From: Candidatus Pelagibacter ubique HIMB058
GTDB lineage: Bacteria > Pseudomonadota > Alphaproteobacteria > Pelagibacterales > Pelagibacteraceae
DNA: 64,000 bases
Assembly (NCBI GenBank): GCA_000419545.1
Contig: ATTF01000003.1
Coordinates: 1 to 64,000, forward strand
Direction of reading: 5' to 3'
Part shown: one piece after another, positions 21,813 through 31,490 of the stretch
Layout of the letters: every line of letters starts with the position of its first letter
Position numbering within the stretch: the first letter of the stretch is position 1
The notes under the pieces: model-generated
Seen by the model: the letters and a program-made list of their open reading frames with translations, nothing else
What the model was told of the DNA's origin: nothing
Database searches by the model: none
Made by a program: the position numbers and the translations under genes

Positions 21813-22704
21813 TTTAAAGAAAATAAATATTAAAACTGATACCTCTTTTTTCTTAGGCTTAGAGGCTCAAAGAAGAAGTTATCAAATCTTTTATTACGAA
21901 CCTAAAGATCTAAGTTTTATCAACGGCAAAGTGACAGCCTTATGTTCAAAGGTAAAATTTGAAGATAATCCAAAACAACCAGTTAAAGTACTCAACAAAA
22001 CAGTATTAAATCTTTTGCAAGCTAAACTGATATTAATACGTAGTGAGCCTCCATTTAACCAGCAATATATTAATACGACATTTATTTTGGAGCATATCTC
22101 AAAAAAAGTAAGAATTATCAATCACCCAAAAGCTTTAAGGGAAGTTCCTGAGAAACTTTTTTCTCTAAGATTAACTCAGTACATGCCTCAGACTTTAATC
22201 AGTGAAAACTTGAATGAAATTAAAACTTTTTTAAAAAGTAATAAAAAAATAGTTATGAAGCCTATCGAAAGTTACAGTGGAAATGATGTAAAACTCATAA
22301 CTAAATTCAATAAATCATTAATAAATAAATTTATAAGAAAATATCACCATTTAATGTTTCAAAAGTTTATTCCTCAGATTTCAAAGGGAGATAAAAGAGT
22401 ATTTATAATTAATGGGAAAATAAAAGGAGCTATCTCTAGGCTTCCAAAAAAAGGAAGCATACTCTCTAATATGAGCAAAGGAGCATCCGCAAAAAAAATA
22501 GAGATTAGTCAGCACGAAATGAAGATAAGTAAGATCGTAGCTACAGAATTAAAAAAACAAAATATTTATTTTGCAGGTATAGACTTTATCCAAGGTAAGC
22601 TTATTGGAGATATAAATGTTACAAGCCCCACAGGTTTGAAAACTTATTACGATTTAACAGGTGTTAACTTAGCTAAGCACTTTTTTGATAATCTTAAAAA
22701 TTAA
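21778..22704 (+). CDS. gshB: ATP-grasp glutathione synthetase-like protein
   Basis: ATP-grasp features (VMKPIESYSGNDVKLI, FQKFIPQISKGDKRVFIINGKIKGAI, DINVTSPTGL); overlaps gshA. Confidence 0.88.
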   Translation: MKKKILIIQGSSLKKINIKTDTSFFLGLEAQRRSYQIFYYEPKDLSFINGKVTALCSKVKFEDNPKQPVKVLNKTVLNLLQAKLILIRSEPPFNQQYINTTFILEHISKKVRIINHPKALREVPEKLFSLRLTQYMPQTLISENLNEIKTFLKSNKKIVMKPIESYSGNDVKLITKFNKSLINKFIRKYHHLMFQKFIPQISKGDKRVFIINGKIKGAISRLPKKGSILSNMSKGASAKKIEISQHEMKISKIVATELKKQNIYFAGIDFIQGKLIGDINVTSPTGLKTYYDLTGVNLAKHFFDNLKN

Positions 22705-22713
22705 ACTCTCTTA

Positions 22714-23343
22714 ATGGCAATCACAGAATTATATTTTTACGCATTCGCTATGTTCATTCTATTTTTAACGCCTGGACCAGTATGGATTGTTCTTTTAGCT
22801 CGAATTTTTTCTAATGGTTGGGCAGGAGGTTTTCCATTAGCCTTAGGTGTTATCATAGCAGATTTTACATGGTCATTTTTGGCTGTTATTTCGATAGCAT
22901 CAGTAACAGAGGCAATACCTTCGATAACTGAAATCTTAAAGATAGTAGCTGCAGGATTTTTTTTATTTCTTTCTTATAAATTATGGAAGAAGGACACGTA
23001 TAAAGTTAAAGATATAAAAAATACAAAATTAAAAATTAAATATAACTCAGTTTATCTAGAGAGTTTTATAACTGGTCTTTTAGTAAATTTTTCAAATCCA
23101 AAAGCTATTTTATTCTACATTAGTATTATGCCAGGGTTTTTTGCTCTAGATCAAATAACTAACAATGATGCTTTATTAATCGCATCAACATCTGCTTTGA
23201 TACCTTTTTTTGGAAACATTGGATTAATAGCGCTAGTTTCTCCAGTTAGAAAACTTATGAAAAGTCGTTCAGCTCAAAAAAAATTAAATAGAATTAGTTC
23301 TGTTTTACTATTTCTTGTAGCGATAATGATTATAGTTTTCTGA
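22714..23343 (+). CDS. LysE/RhtB family translocator
   Basis: MFILFLTPGPVWIVLLAR, NFSNPKAILFYISIMPGF. Confidence 0.9.
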   Translation: MAITELYFYAFAMFILFLTPGPVWIVLLARIFSNGWAGGFPLALGVIIADFTWSFLAVISIASVTEAIPSITEILKIVAAGFFLFLSYKLWKKDTYKVKDIKNTKLKIKYNSVYLESFITGLLVNFSNPKAILFYISIMPGFFALDQITNNDALLIASTSALIPFFGNIGLIALVSPVRKLMKSRSAQKKLNRISSVLLFLVAIMIIVF

Positions 23344-23351
23344 TTCTATTA

Positions 23352-23990
23352 CTAATTTTGCAATTGTTCTTCGTTCGGATCAGATTTTTTGCTTAAGATA
23401 TTAGCATAGCTATGATTAACATCTCTATGTCCAGCTTCATCTTCTCTAATAACTTTAATCACATCTTTGAGAGTAGAATTAAGAGGCAGGTTCCAATAAT
23501 CAATAGCAACCTTTGGTGCTTTTACATTTTTGATTTTGCCATTTTCTATTTCATCTAAATATTGAGAATAACTAATAACTGCTTCCTCTTCAAAATAACC
23601 AACAATTCTGTGTGCTGTTCTTGGAGAAATTAGGTAAATGATTAAATATAAAATAATAAAAATAAATTGAGCTAAAATTATAAGAAATCTCTCAAGCACA
23701 TTTGGTTTGGCAATATTAATAAATGTCATTAAATGCATTCTTTCATTTTCTGCTTCATCGAGTAGAGTTTTAATCCAACCTTTATCGTCTTGTATTCTTC
23801 TTAAGGATTTTAAGTGAAGCAACATTCCTCCAACCATACCTGGAACAGCAGCAACGGTTTCTAATACAACAGCTCTATGGCCGTATTTTTTTTTAAAAAA
23901 TGTGTCTGCAATAAATCTTAATAATTTAGTAAAACCCAGCGCTATCCTGTCACTTAAATTTTCTGGTTTGTGGTGCGATTCTATTCTCAT
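23352..23990 (-). CDS. Alternative oxidase (AOX, di-iron ubiquinol oxidase)
   Basis: AOX signature blocks LETVAAVPGMVGGML, DEAENERMHLMTF, FEEEAVISY, IREDEAGHRDVNH. Start placed at the internal ATG (MRIESHHK), because the upstream TTG lies inside a 12-bp hairpin. Confidence 0.92.
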   Translation of the reverse strand: MRIESHHKPENLSDRIALGFTKLLRFIADTFFKKKYGHRAVVLETVAAVPGMVGGMLLHLKSLRRIQDDKGWIKTLLDEAENERMHLMTFINIAKPNVLERFLIILAQFIFIILYLIIYLISPRTAHRIVGYFEEEAVISYSQYLDEIENGKIKNVKAPKVAIDYWNLPLNSTLKDVIKVIREDEAGHRDVNHSYANILSKKSDPNEEQLQN

Positions 23991-24000
23991 AATTTTAATG

Positions 24001-24029
24001 TACTTGCGGAGTGTTTTACTCCGCAAGTA
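24001..24029 (-). terminator. Intrinsic terminator/attenuator hairpin between hsp20 and AOX
   Basis: Perfect 12-bp stem TACTTGCGGAGT-gtttt-ACTCCGCAAGTA. Confidence 0.7.
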
Positions 24030-24037
24030 AGGTAAAC

Positions 24038-24481
24038 TTATTTAATTTCAATAAGTCTTTTTTTCTTCATTTCCGGTATGATTTTTTCACAAGAAATTGT
24101 AAGCAAACCATCTTTAAGCTCAGCACCATTTACTTTCACATCATCTGCAATTGTAAATGATCTAGCAAAAGATCTTTGCGAGATTCCTCGATGAATAACC
24201 TCATCACCGTCTTTTTCTTCAGATCTCTTAATGTCTTTTGTCTTAACAGTTAAAAGATTATCTTCATATTCAACTTCAACATCGTTTTTGTTAAAGCCAG
24301 CAACCGCTACTTCAATAGCGTACTTGTCATTGCCTACTTTTCGGATGTTATATGGCGGATAATTGCTTTGCATAGCAAGACTGCCATTTCCCAACATAGA
24401 CTCGAATTGATCAAACATGTCATCAAATCCGATGCTATAAGGTCTAAGTGAATTAAAGATCGATAGATCCTTACTTGTCAT
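24038..24481 (-). CDS. Hsp20/IbpA small heat-shock protein
   Basis: Alpha-crystallin domain (YPPYNIRKVGNDKYAIEVAVAGFNKNDVEVEYEDNLLTV); SD ggagga upstream of ATG at 24481. Confidence 0.93.
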   Translation of the reverse strand: MTSKDLSIFNSLRPYSIGFDDMFDQFESMLGNGSLAMQSNYPPYNIRKVGNDKYAIEVAVAGFNKNDVEVEYEDNLLTVKTKDIKRSEEKDGDEVIHRGISQRSFARSFTIADDVKVNGAELKDGLLTISCEKIIPEMKKKRLIEIK

Positions 24482-24571
24482 ATATCCTCCTTTGTTAGCA
24501 AGGTTAATTGTCAGCCCCATTTGGCAACCAACAATTTATATGTAGTAAGTGTTTTTAAATTTTCAAGATTG

Positions 24572-26656
24572 TTACTTTAAAATTTTTGCAGTTTTTAAAA
24601 TAAAAGAATATTCTTCAGCTAATTCTTTTATTGCGTTGTCTCTTCCACTCATACCGCCGTGGCCAGCTGCTTCCATTTTACACTTTAGCAATTGAGTATT
24701 ATTATCAGTCTTAGTTTCTCTTAGTTTTGCAATATATTTCACTGGTTCAGAATACAGTACCCTATTATCAAATAATGAAGTTGTAATAAGCATCGCAGGG
24801 TAATCTTTTTTATCGATGTTATTATAGGGAGCGTAAGATAAAATATATTCAAAGTATTCTTTACTCTTGATGGGATTTCCCCAAAGCTCCCATTCAGCAG
24901 GCGTTAAAGGTAATTTTTCATTTAACATCGTTGTCATTGTGTCAACGAAAGGAACTAGTAAAAGCATTGAAAAAAATAAGTCAGGAGCCATATTTGCTAC
25001 CGCGCCACCTGTAAGTCCACCAGCACTTCCACCATAAAAACAAATCCCACCCTTATGAGTATATTGTTGATCAATAAGATGATTTGCACACGCGATGTAA
25101 TCTAAAAAAGTGTTTCTCTTTAATTTCTTTTTACCTTCTTCATGCCAAATATCTCCTAAATCACCCCCACCTCTAATGTGTGCTATAGCAAAAGTAATAC
25201 CTCTATCTATTAAACAGAATCTTGAAGCACTAAAGCCAGGTGATACGCTGTGTTTGTAAGCGCCATAAGCGTACAATAAAACTTTTGATTTACTGTCTTG
25301 TTTTGCATCTTTTAATCTTACAAGACTTATTGGTATTAACCTTCCATCATGAGATTTAGCTTTTATTCTCTCAACAACATATTTACTAGGATCGTGTCCA
25401 GAAGGGATTTCAGTTTCTTTAACTAATTTTTTTTCTTTAGTGACTATATCGTACTCGTAAACTCTACCTGGTGTTGCCATACTTTCCCAACCAACTCTAA
25501 TCTTTGTAGTATTTGTATCTCGCTGCATTAGTGATGCACCCGGAACACCTATTGCTTCGTCTGAGATTTTAATCTCTTCTTCTTTATTAGTTTTTATGTT
25601 TCTTACAAAAAGTTTTGGAATAGCATCTGATTTTTCACCTCTTAAAATATATTCATCTAAAAAATCTAAACCACCTATTACGGTTTCTTTTTTGGCAGGA
25701 ATATAAACTTCTAAGTTTTGAATTTGATCAGTCTTACATCTTAGAACTTTGTAATCTCTAGCATCTTCGTTGGTATGCACATAAAAATAACCTTTCCAGG
25801 CATCTAGCGAATATCGAACATCTTTTTTTCTAGCTTGAAATAATTTAGGTTTGAAATCTTCAACATCAGAAGGGAAGAAATATTCTTCAGTTGTAATGTG
25901 GTCCGAAGTAGAAATTATAAAATATTTTTCATCTGATGAGAGACTAATTCCACACGTGAATGTTTCATCTTTCTCTTCAAAAATTAACCTATCTTCATTA
26001 ACAGAAGTCCCTAAAATATGTTTGAAAATCTGACGGGGTCTGTGAAATTTATCTAATTTTGAATAGAAAAAACTTTTACTATCAAGTGACCAAGTTATTC
26101 CTCCACTTGTATTTTCTATAGTATCATTTTCATTTTTGCCTGTTCTTAAATCTCTTAAGTAAATTGTATAATATTCAGAACCTTTTAAGTCTAAAGAGTA
26201 AGCCATGTAATTATCACAGTGGGATGTGCTTACTGAACCTACTCCAAAATATTCTGAACCATAATTTTTCTTTTCTAAATCTCCATCAAAATAAACTTCT
26301 TCAGGTTTTGACCCATCTATTAATTGTCTTATTCTTTTCCCGTAATTTCCTTTTGCCTCAGTTTTAGTCCAGTAATAATATTTTTTGTCTTTATATTTTA
26401 GAGAAGTGTCATCTAATTTGATCTTTGATTTTATCTCGGTAAATAAACTTTTTTGAAGCTCTTTAGTGTCACCGAAGTATTCTTCAGTAATTTTGTTATT
26501 TGCACTGATGTAGTCTTTTACTTCAGGATCAAGTTTATTAGCGTCTTTTAATACCTCAAGAATATTTGGCTGATCAACCCATGCGTATTCATCCTCTAAA
26601 AGGATATCGTGGTATTTTTTCTCACTCTTAATCTTTTTGAGTTTTGGTATAATCAT
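24572..26656 (-). CDS. Prolyl oligopeptidase family protease (oligopeptidase B)
   Basis: S9A motifs: AYGAYKHSVSPGFSASR, IAHIRGGGDLGDIWHEEGK, GGSAGGLTGGAVANMAPDLF. Confidence 0.94.
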   Translation of the reverse strand: MIIPKLKKIKSEKKYHDILLEDEYAWVDQPNILEVLKDANKLDPEVKDYISANNKITEEYFGDTKELQKSLFTEIKSKIKLDDTSLKYKDKKYYYWTKTEAKGNYGKRIRQLIDGSKPEEVYFDGDLEKKNYGSEYFGVGSVSTSHCDNYMAYSLDLKGSEYYTIYLRDLRTGKNENDTIENTSGGITWSLDSKSFFYSKLDKFHRPRQIFKHILGTSVNEDRLIFEEKDETFTCGISLSSDEKYFIISTSDHITTEEYFFPSDVEDFKPKLFQARKKDVRYSLDAWKGYFYVHTNEDARDYKVLRCKTDQIQNLEVYIPAKKETVIGGLDFLDEYILRGEKSDAIPKLFVRNIKTNKEEEIKISDEAIGVPGASLMQRDTNTTKIRVGWESMATPGRVYEYDIVTKEKKLVKETEIPSGHDPSKYVVERIKAKSHDGRLIPISLVRLKDAKQDSKSKVLLYAYGAYKHSVSPGFSASRFCLIDRGITFAIAHIRGGGDLGDIWHEEGKKKLKRNTFLDYIACANHLIDQQYTHKGGICFYGGSAGGLTGGAVANMAPDLFFSMLLLVPFVDTMTTMLNEKLPLTPAEWELWGNPIKSKEYFEYILSYAPYNNIDKKDYPAMLITTSLFDNRVLYSEPVKYIAKLRETKTDNNTQLLKCKMEAAGHGGMSGRDNAIKELAEEYSFILKTAKILK

Positions 26657-26669
26657 ATTAGGAAATTAT

Positions 26670-27179
26670 ATGAATACTTTACTAATAGGAATTATCATCT
26701 TTGTCATTGTTTATCTTTTTTTAAACTGGTTTGCGCGAACTAGTTCAAAGAAAATTGCGACTACTATTAAAAAAATTGCAGTATATTTTTCACTTATTTT
26801 AGCAGCGCTATTAACTTTTGCGGGTAAATATATTTTTTCACTTCCTTTTTTATTAGTGATTTTAAGTGGCTTAAAAATCAAGGGCTTAACTGTTTTACAA
26901 ATGATGCAGCTTTGGAGATTAATTCAGTTTTTGAAAAATTCTGGAAGATTTTCTCAGGGTCAATTTGGTCAGACACAAGGTTCTTCAAGTGTTACTAATG
27001 ATGAAGCTTATAAACTATTAGGTCTAAAAAGAGGCTGTACTAAAGAAGATGTTTTAAAGGCTGCCAACCAATTACAAAAAAAAATTCATCCAGATATGAA
27101 CCGTGAAGTAAAAACAGAGAGACTGAGCCAGCTGGTTAATGAAGCTAAAGATAAGATTATTAAGACTGATTTTTCTTAA
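26670..27179 (+). CDS. J-domain membrane protein
   Basis: C-terminal DEAYKLLGLKRGCTKEDVLKAANQLQKKIHPD, TM N-terminus; start refined to ATG after aggaaat. Confidence 0.8.
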   Translation: MNTLLIGIIIFVIVYLFLNWFARTSSKKIATTIKKIAVYFSLILAALLTFAGKYIFSLPFLLVILSGLKIKGLTVLQMMQLWRLIQFLKNSGRFSQGQFGQTQGSSSVTNDEAYKLLGLKRGCTKEDVLKAANQLQKKIHPDMNREVKTERLSQLVNEAKDKIIKTDFS

Positions 27180-28128
27180 GTAATTCTATTGAAGAATTTA
27201 AAACTTTTTCAAAAGATATTTTTTCTGATCCCAATGTATCATGAGTAGTGGTTTCTTCTGTTTCACCTTCAGGTACAATCACATTAATAAAGTTTGAGTA
27301 TTTACCGTAAGCCTGCACAGGACTATCCATAAATAATGCTAAACATTTTATTTTAAGGGCAGCAGCTATATGTAGCCATCCTGTATCATTACCTAAATAA
27401 AGATCACAGTTTTTTATGATAGGTAAAGTTTCACTAATTTTTAAATTTTCAAATGAAGTACAGTTTTTTCCAATTGAAGAATTTAAAATCTCATTAACAA
27501 GGTCTTTGTCATTACTGCCTGCCGCTATATAAAATCTTGAGGGGATTTGTTCATTTATTTTTTCGCAAACTTTAATATAATTTTTAATATTCCAACGTTT
27601 TGTGGGACCACTTGCAGATATACCAAGACAAATATGTTTAAAATCTTTTGAAAAATTTAACTTAGCTTTTTTTATTTTTTCCTCAGAGATATTTAAATAA
27701 GGTTGTGTAGATACAACAGTATCAATTTCATATTCAGTAAAAATTTTTGCAGATGTAACTATATTATCTTTTTTTCTAAAAAGAGGGTATTGAGAAATCT
27801 TTTTGATACCTGCAATTTTTGAAATCAAAAAATATCTAAGTGAACTATTAAAAATAAAAACTTTATCAAAATTTTTAGATTTAAGTTCATTACTTAATTT
27901 AAAAAAACCTGACATACCGTCGTGAGAACCAGTATTATTTTTTGACCGATCTAAAGTAATGATCTCATCAATATGCTTATCTTCAGCGAGAAGTTGATGG
28001 GCACGTGAATTTTCTTTAACTAATATGGATACTGGAGTTTGGTATTTTTTTGAAATGGCATGGATATAAGGTAAATAAATTACCATATCTCCCATACCAA
28101 TTTTTGGTTGAATGACTAAAACTTTCAT
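27160..28128 (-). CDS. Glycosyltransferase family 9 (heptosyltransferase-like)
   Basis: MKVLVIQPKIGMGDMVIYLPYIHAI..., CDLYLGNDTGWLHIAAAL. Confidence 0.9.
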   Translation of the reverse strand: MKVLVIQPKIGMGDMVIYLPYIHAISKKYQTPVSILVKENSRAHQLLAEDKHIDEIITLDRSKNNTGSHDGMSGFFKLSNELKSKNFDKVFIFNSSLRYFLISKIAGIKKISQYPLFRKKDNIVTSAKIFTEYEIDTVVSTQPYLNISEEKIKKAKLNFSKDFKHICLGISASGPTKRWNIKNYIKVCEKINEQIPSRFYIAAGSNDKDLVNEILNSSIGKNCTSFENLKISETLPIIKNCDLYLGNDTGWLHIAAALKIKCLALFMDSPVQAYGKYSNFINVIVPEGETEETTTHDTLGSEKISFEKVLNSSIELLKKNQS

Positions 28129-28175
28129 TTTTAATTTTATTAATATAACTTAGATAAAAAAAATTAGGTAAGATT

Positions 28176-29060
28176 ATGATCAAAAAAGGAATATACGCAG
28201 CAAGCTTAAGTGTCTTAAATGAAAATGGCACACTGAATATTAATGAAACAATCTTACATGCTGAAAGTGCAATACGTAGTGGTCTTCATGGAGTTTTCTT
28301 TTTTGGTTCAACTGGTCAAAGTCAATTAATTTCAATTAATGAGAAAAAAGAATTTATTGCGAAAATAGCAAGTCATAAACTTAGAAAGCAATTTTTTTTA
28401 GGAACTGGATGTAATTCTCTAAACGATAATATTGATTTAGTTAAATATGCCATGGAGTATGATTTTAGAGATTTCTTAATTATGCCACCTGCATATTATA
28501 AAGGTAATACCGACGAGGGAGTTTTTGAATTTTATAAAAAAATAATTACTGCAACTCCTAAAGTTAAGATCATTTTATATAACTTTGAAAAATTAAGTGG
28601 CTATAAGTTTTCAGCCGAAGCAGTGACTAAGCTTGTTAAAGCATTTCCAGATAATATTATTGGATGCAAAGACTCAAGTTATAATCTGTTTGAAACTCTT
28701 AAACTACCAAACTTTTTAATGTTTCCAGGATCAGAAGCAAAATTACTTAAGGGATTAAATCTTGGATGTTCTGGATGTATATCAGCAGTAACTAATGTAA
28801 CTCATTCTCTTGCCCGAAAGGTATTTGATGATTTTGAGAACAAGAAAGAACAATCTAAAAATGAACAGCTGATTAACGTGAGAGAAACGTTTGATCAATA
28901 CAATCTTATTTCAGCTTTACATAGTTACTTATCTTTAAGCCATGATAAATATAAGCATCTTTTACCACCACTAGTTTTACTCCCAGAAGAAAAGTGTAAA
29001 GAGCTAGTTGCTAAACTAGAGGGTTTGAAATTTAACCCCCAAGAAAATTTAGCAGCTTAA
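28176..29060 (+). CDS. Dihydrodipicolinate synthase/N-acetylneuraminate lyase family aldolase
   Basis: FFFGSTGQSQLIS, ILYNFEKLSGYKF, IIGCKDSSYN. Confidence 0.87.
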   Translation: MIKKGIYAASLSVLNENGTLNINETILHAESAIRSGLHGVFFFGSTGQSQLISINEKKEFIAKIASHKLRKQFFLGTGCNSLNDNIDLVKYAMEYDFRDFLIMPPAYYKGNTDEGVFEFYKKIITATPKVKIILYNFEKLSGYKFSAEAVTKLVKAFPDNIIGCKDSSYNLFETLKLPNFLMFPGSEAKLLKGLNLGCSGCISAVTNVTHSLARKVFDDFENKKEQSKNEQLINVRETFDQYNLISALHSYLSLSHDKYKHLLPPLVLLPEEKCKELVAKLEGLKFNPQENLAA

Positions 29061-29151
29061 TTAAACTATAAATTGTTAAGAGCTTTTTATATAGAGAATA
29101 AACAGCAGGCTATCTCTAAACTTGATAAACTGTTAATGAGTTAAAACAAGC

Positions 29152-30273
29152 ATGAAAAAAAAGAAAAAAAATCTTAAGAAAAGGAAAAAATTACCTAGGA
29201 AAGTTGTGAGAAAAAAACCTAGTAAAAAATCAAAAATTAAGAATAGAAAAAAGTCAAATAAACCTAAAAAGAAAGTAGTAAAAAAAACTAAAGTATTTCA
29301 AAAAGCAAAATCATTTTTTTCTTTTAAATTTAATTTTCAAAAATCAGTTACAAACACCATAAACAATCTATCTAATAAGATCTCAAACTTTACAAAGAGT
29401 ATTAAGGAGAGAAGTGAAAGACAAAAGCAGCTTAAGCTCAAGGCGATGGAGCGGGAAAAAGCTGAAGCTCAAAAAAAATTAGTCGAAGCCGAGGAACAAG
29501 CATTAAGAGCGAAGGAACTTGAACTAAGACAAGAAGAGCGATTAGAAAGAGAGAGAAAAAAGGATCTTCAAAGATTTATTAAACTTGAGCAAGCAGAGTT
29601 ACATCGTGAACAAATAGAGAAACAGAAGAAAATTCAAGAACAATTAAGAATAGAGAAAAAAATTGAGCAATTTAAAAAACGTGAAGAATTAGAAATTAAA
29701 AATCTTGAGAAATACGTTTTAAAACAACAACGTGAATCATATTCAGATGTTCAAGAGCGAATACAGAAAATTAAAGAAAAATACAAAGCCCTAAGAGAAC
29801 AAAAAGTTTTAGATGAATTAAAAGAAAGACTAAACAAGCTTGGCATAAAAATAGAAGACCAAGAAAGCAAAGAATCTTTGCTTGAAAAAGAACGAATTCA
29901 TAATGAGGAAAGACAAAAAGTAGAGCTAGCTTTAGAAAGCTTTTATAGATCAGCTCATAGTTTATGTTTCCAAATTAACAAACGTTATATCCCAAGATAC
30001 TTAAGTATTTTAAGAGTAACAGACAGACGTTTTGATACAGGAGAAATCTTTATTAAGTGGGATGAAGCTTCGGATGAGGATTGGCTGTTATTAATTTATA
30101 TTAAAAAAAATATCGAGAATAATGATGTAGTTGTAATAGAAGACAAATCAAATCCAGAGCAAAGTGCAGTACATGAATTTCAACCTAATGAAATTTTTAA
30201 AGCATCTGATGTGATGGTTGATGCACTTACAAAATTATTAGATCAAGAGAGAAATAAAAGAAAAGCTAGTTAG
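29152..30273 (+). CDS. Hypothetical protein: very basic N-terminus plus long coiled coil
   Basis: Open frame of 373 aa; extreme K/R-rich first ~70 residues, then heptad-like E/K/Q-rich region and a conserved-looking C-terminal domain. Confidence 0.7.
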   Translation: MKKKKKNLKKRKKLPRKVVRKKPSKKSKIKNRKKSNKPKKKVVKKTKVFQKAKSFFSFKFNFQKSVTNTINNLSNKISNFTKSIKERSERQKQLKLKAMEREKAEAQKKLVEAEEQALRAKELELRQEERLERERKKDLQRFIKLEQAELHREQIEKQKKIQEQLRIEKKIEQFKKREELEIKNLEKYVLKQQRESYSDVQERIQKIKEKYKALREQKVLDELKERLNKLGIKIEDQESKESLLEKERIHNEERQKVELALESFYRSAHSLCFQINKRYIPRYLSILRVTDRRFDTGEIFIKWDEASDEDWLLLIYIKKNIENNDVVVIEDKSNPEQSAVHEFQPNEIFKASDVMVDALTKLLDQERNKRKAS

Positions 30274-30454
30274 CCTTATCTCTTGTTTTTTTATTAATCT
30301 TATTTCCAAAATCCCTAATCTTTTCCCATTCACTTTGTTTAGATTTTTTCTCAGCTTTATAAGAAACAATGAGTGGAAAAATAATCAAGGCAATGATGAT
30401 TACAATACAAGAAATTATAAGGGGCAGTGGAATATCCATGCCCCTTATTATCAT
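30266..30454 (-). CDS. Small single-TM protein
   Basis: 62 aa with one hydrophobic segment IISCIVIIIALIIFPLIVSY. Confidence 0.5.
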   Translation of the reverse strand: MIIRGMDIPLPLIISCIVIIIALIIFPLIVSYKAEKKSKQSEWEKIRDFGNKINKKTRDKAN

Positions 30455-30477
30455 AGAAAACTAAATTTAAGAATAGT

Positions 30478-30681
30478 TTAACTATCCTGGCAGTTTTTTT
30501 TATTAATTCTTTTGTCGAAGTCTTTAATTGCGTCTTTACTTACAAACCAAACATAAGAAGACTCTTGTAGTTGATTAGCAGAAGATGCCGTACATCTTTT
30601 GCCAATTTTTACCTTGGCCATGTTTCCGCTTGCACAATTAGTTAACAAAAGTAATAACGATAAAATAGATAATATTTTCAT
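30478..30681 (-). CDS. Small lipoprotein
   Basis: 67 aa with signal peptide and lipobox LTNCASG. Confidence 0.55.
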   Translation of the reverse strand: MKILSILSLLLLLTNCASGNMAKVKIGKRCTASSANQLQESSYVWFVSKDAIKDFDKRINKKNCQDS

Positions 30682-30791
30682 AATTACAGAAGTAATAAAG
30701 AAGTCTGGATTTTGCTTGGCATAAATTAGTCAAAAAAAAGAAAAATTTATCTTTGTTGAAATAAAACTCTTTAAAGATTATTGTTCACTAT

Positions 30792-31184
30792 ATGGCAGAT
30801 CATATTTATAAAACAAAAGTTTACTATGAGGATACTGATGCCGGAGGTATCGTTTATTATGCTAGGTATTTACACTTCATTGAACGCGCACGAACTGAGA
30901 TGATATATGATCATTTTAAGCTCAACCATAAACAGTTGAAAGATCAATTTAATGCAATCTTTGTAGTTAGAGAATGTAATGTAAAATACCTAAAATCTGC
31001 GAATTTTGAAGACCATCTACAGGTTAAAACGAAGGTTATAAAAAAATCACCTGTAAGGCTTAACTTATTACAAGAAGTGTCCAGAGATAATGAAACACTA
31101 GTTACAGCACAGGTTGAATTAGCTGTTATAGACAGTAATGGGTCTGTTAGTAAACTTCCGAAAGATTTATTAGAAAAAATATAA
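30792..31184 (+). CDS. ybgC: Acyl-CoA thioester hydrolase, YbgC family
   Basis: YYEDTDAGGIVYYARYLHFIERARTEM. Confidence 0.93.
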   Translation: MADHIYKTKVYYEDTDAGGIVYYARYLHFIERARTEMIYDHFKLNHKQLKDQFNAIFVVRECNVKYLKSANFEDHLQVKTKVIKKSPVRLNLLQEVSRDNETLVTAQVELAVIDSNGSVSKLPKDLLEKI

Positions 31185-31291
31185 ATTTGACTAATAGCAG
31201 ACAAATCTTTGCCTAAATCTATCGCTAAATTCAAATCAAGTTTGCAATTTTAGCATTACTTAACCCACTAAAAATAAACTAAAAAGGAAAT

Positions 31292-31411
31292 ATGAAATTA
31301 AAAGCACTTAAAAAAAGTAAAAACAAATCTACGACTAGAAAATTAAAAAGAGTTTCTTTATACGAGCTTCAAAACTCGCCAAAAGCTTTACTTTTTAGAG
31401 CAAGAGCTTAA
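31292..31411 (+). CDS. Candidate small basic protein (39 aa)
   Basis: ATG after aaaaggaaat; reads MKLKALKKSKNKSTTRKLKRVSLYELQNSPKALLFRARA, followed by a strong terminator. Confidence 0.45.
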   Translation: MKLKALKKSKNKSTTRKLKRVSLYELQNSPKALLFRARA

Positions 31412-31435
31412 CATCTTTCCTCCATAACTATTTAG

Positions 31436-31457
31436 TGGCCTAATGAACATTAGGCCA
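31436..31457 (+). terminator. Intrinsic terminator
   Basis: TGGCCTAATG-aa-CATTAGGCCA inverted repeat followed by TTGTTTTT. Confidence 0.8.
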
Positions 31458-31490
31458 TTGTTTTTAGGGCCATAATTGTTAAATTAATCT

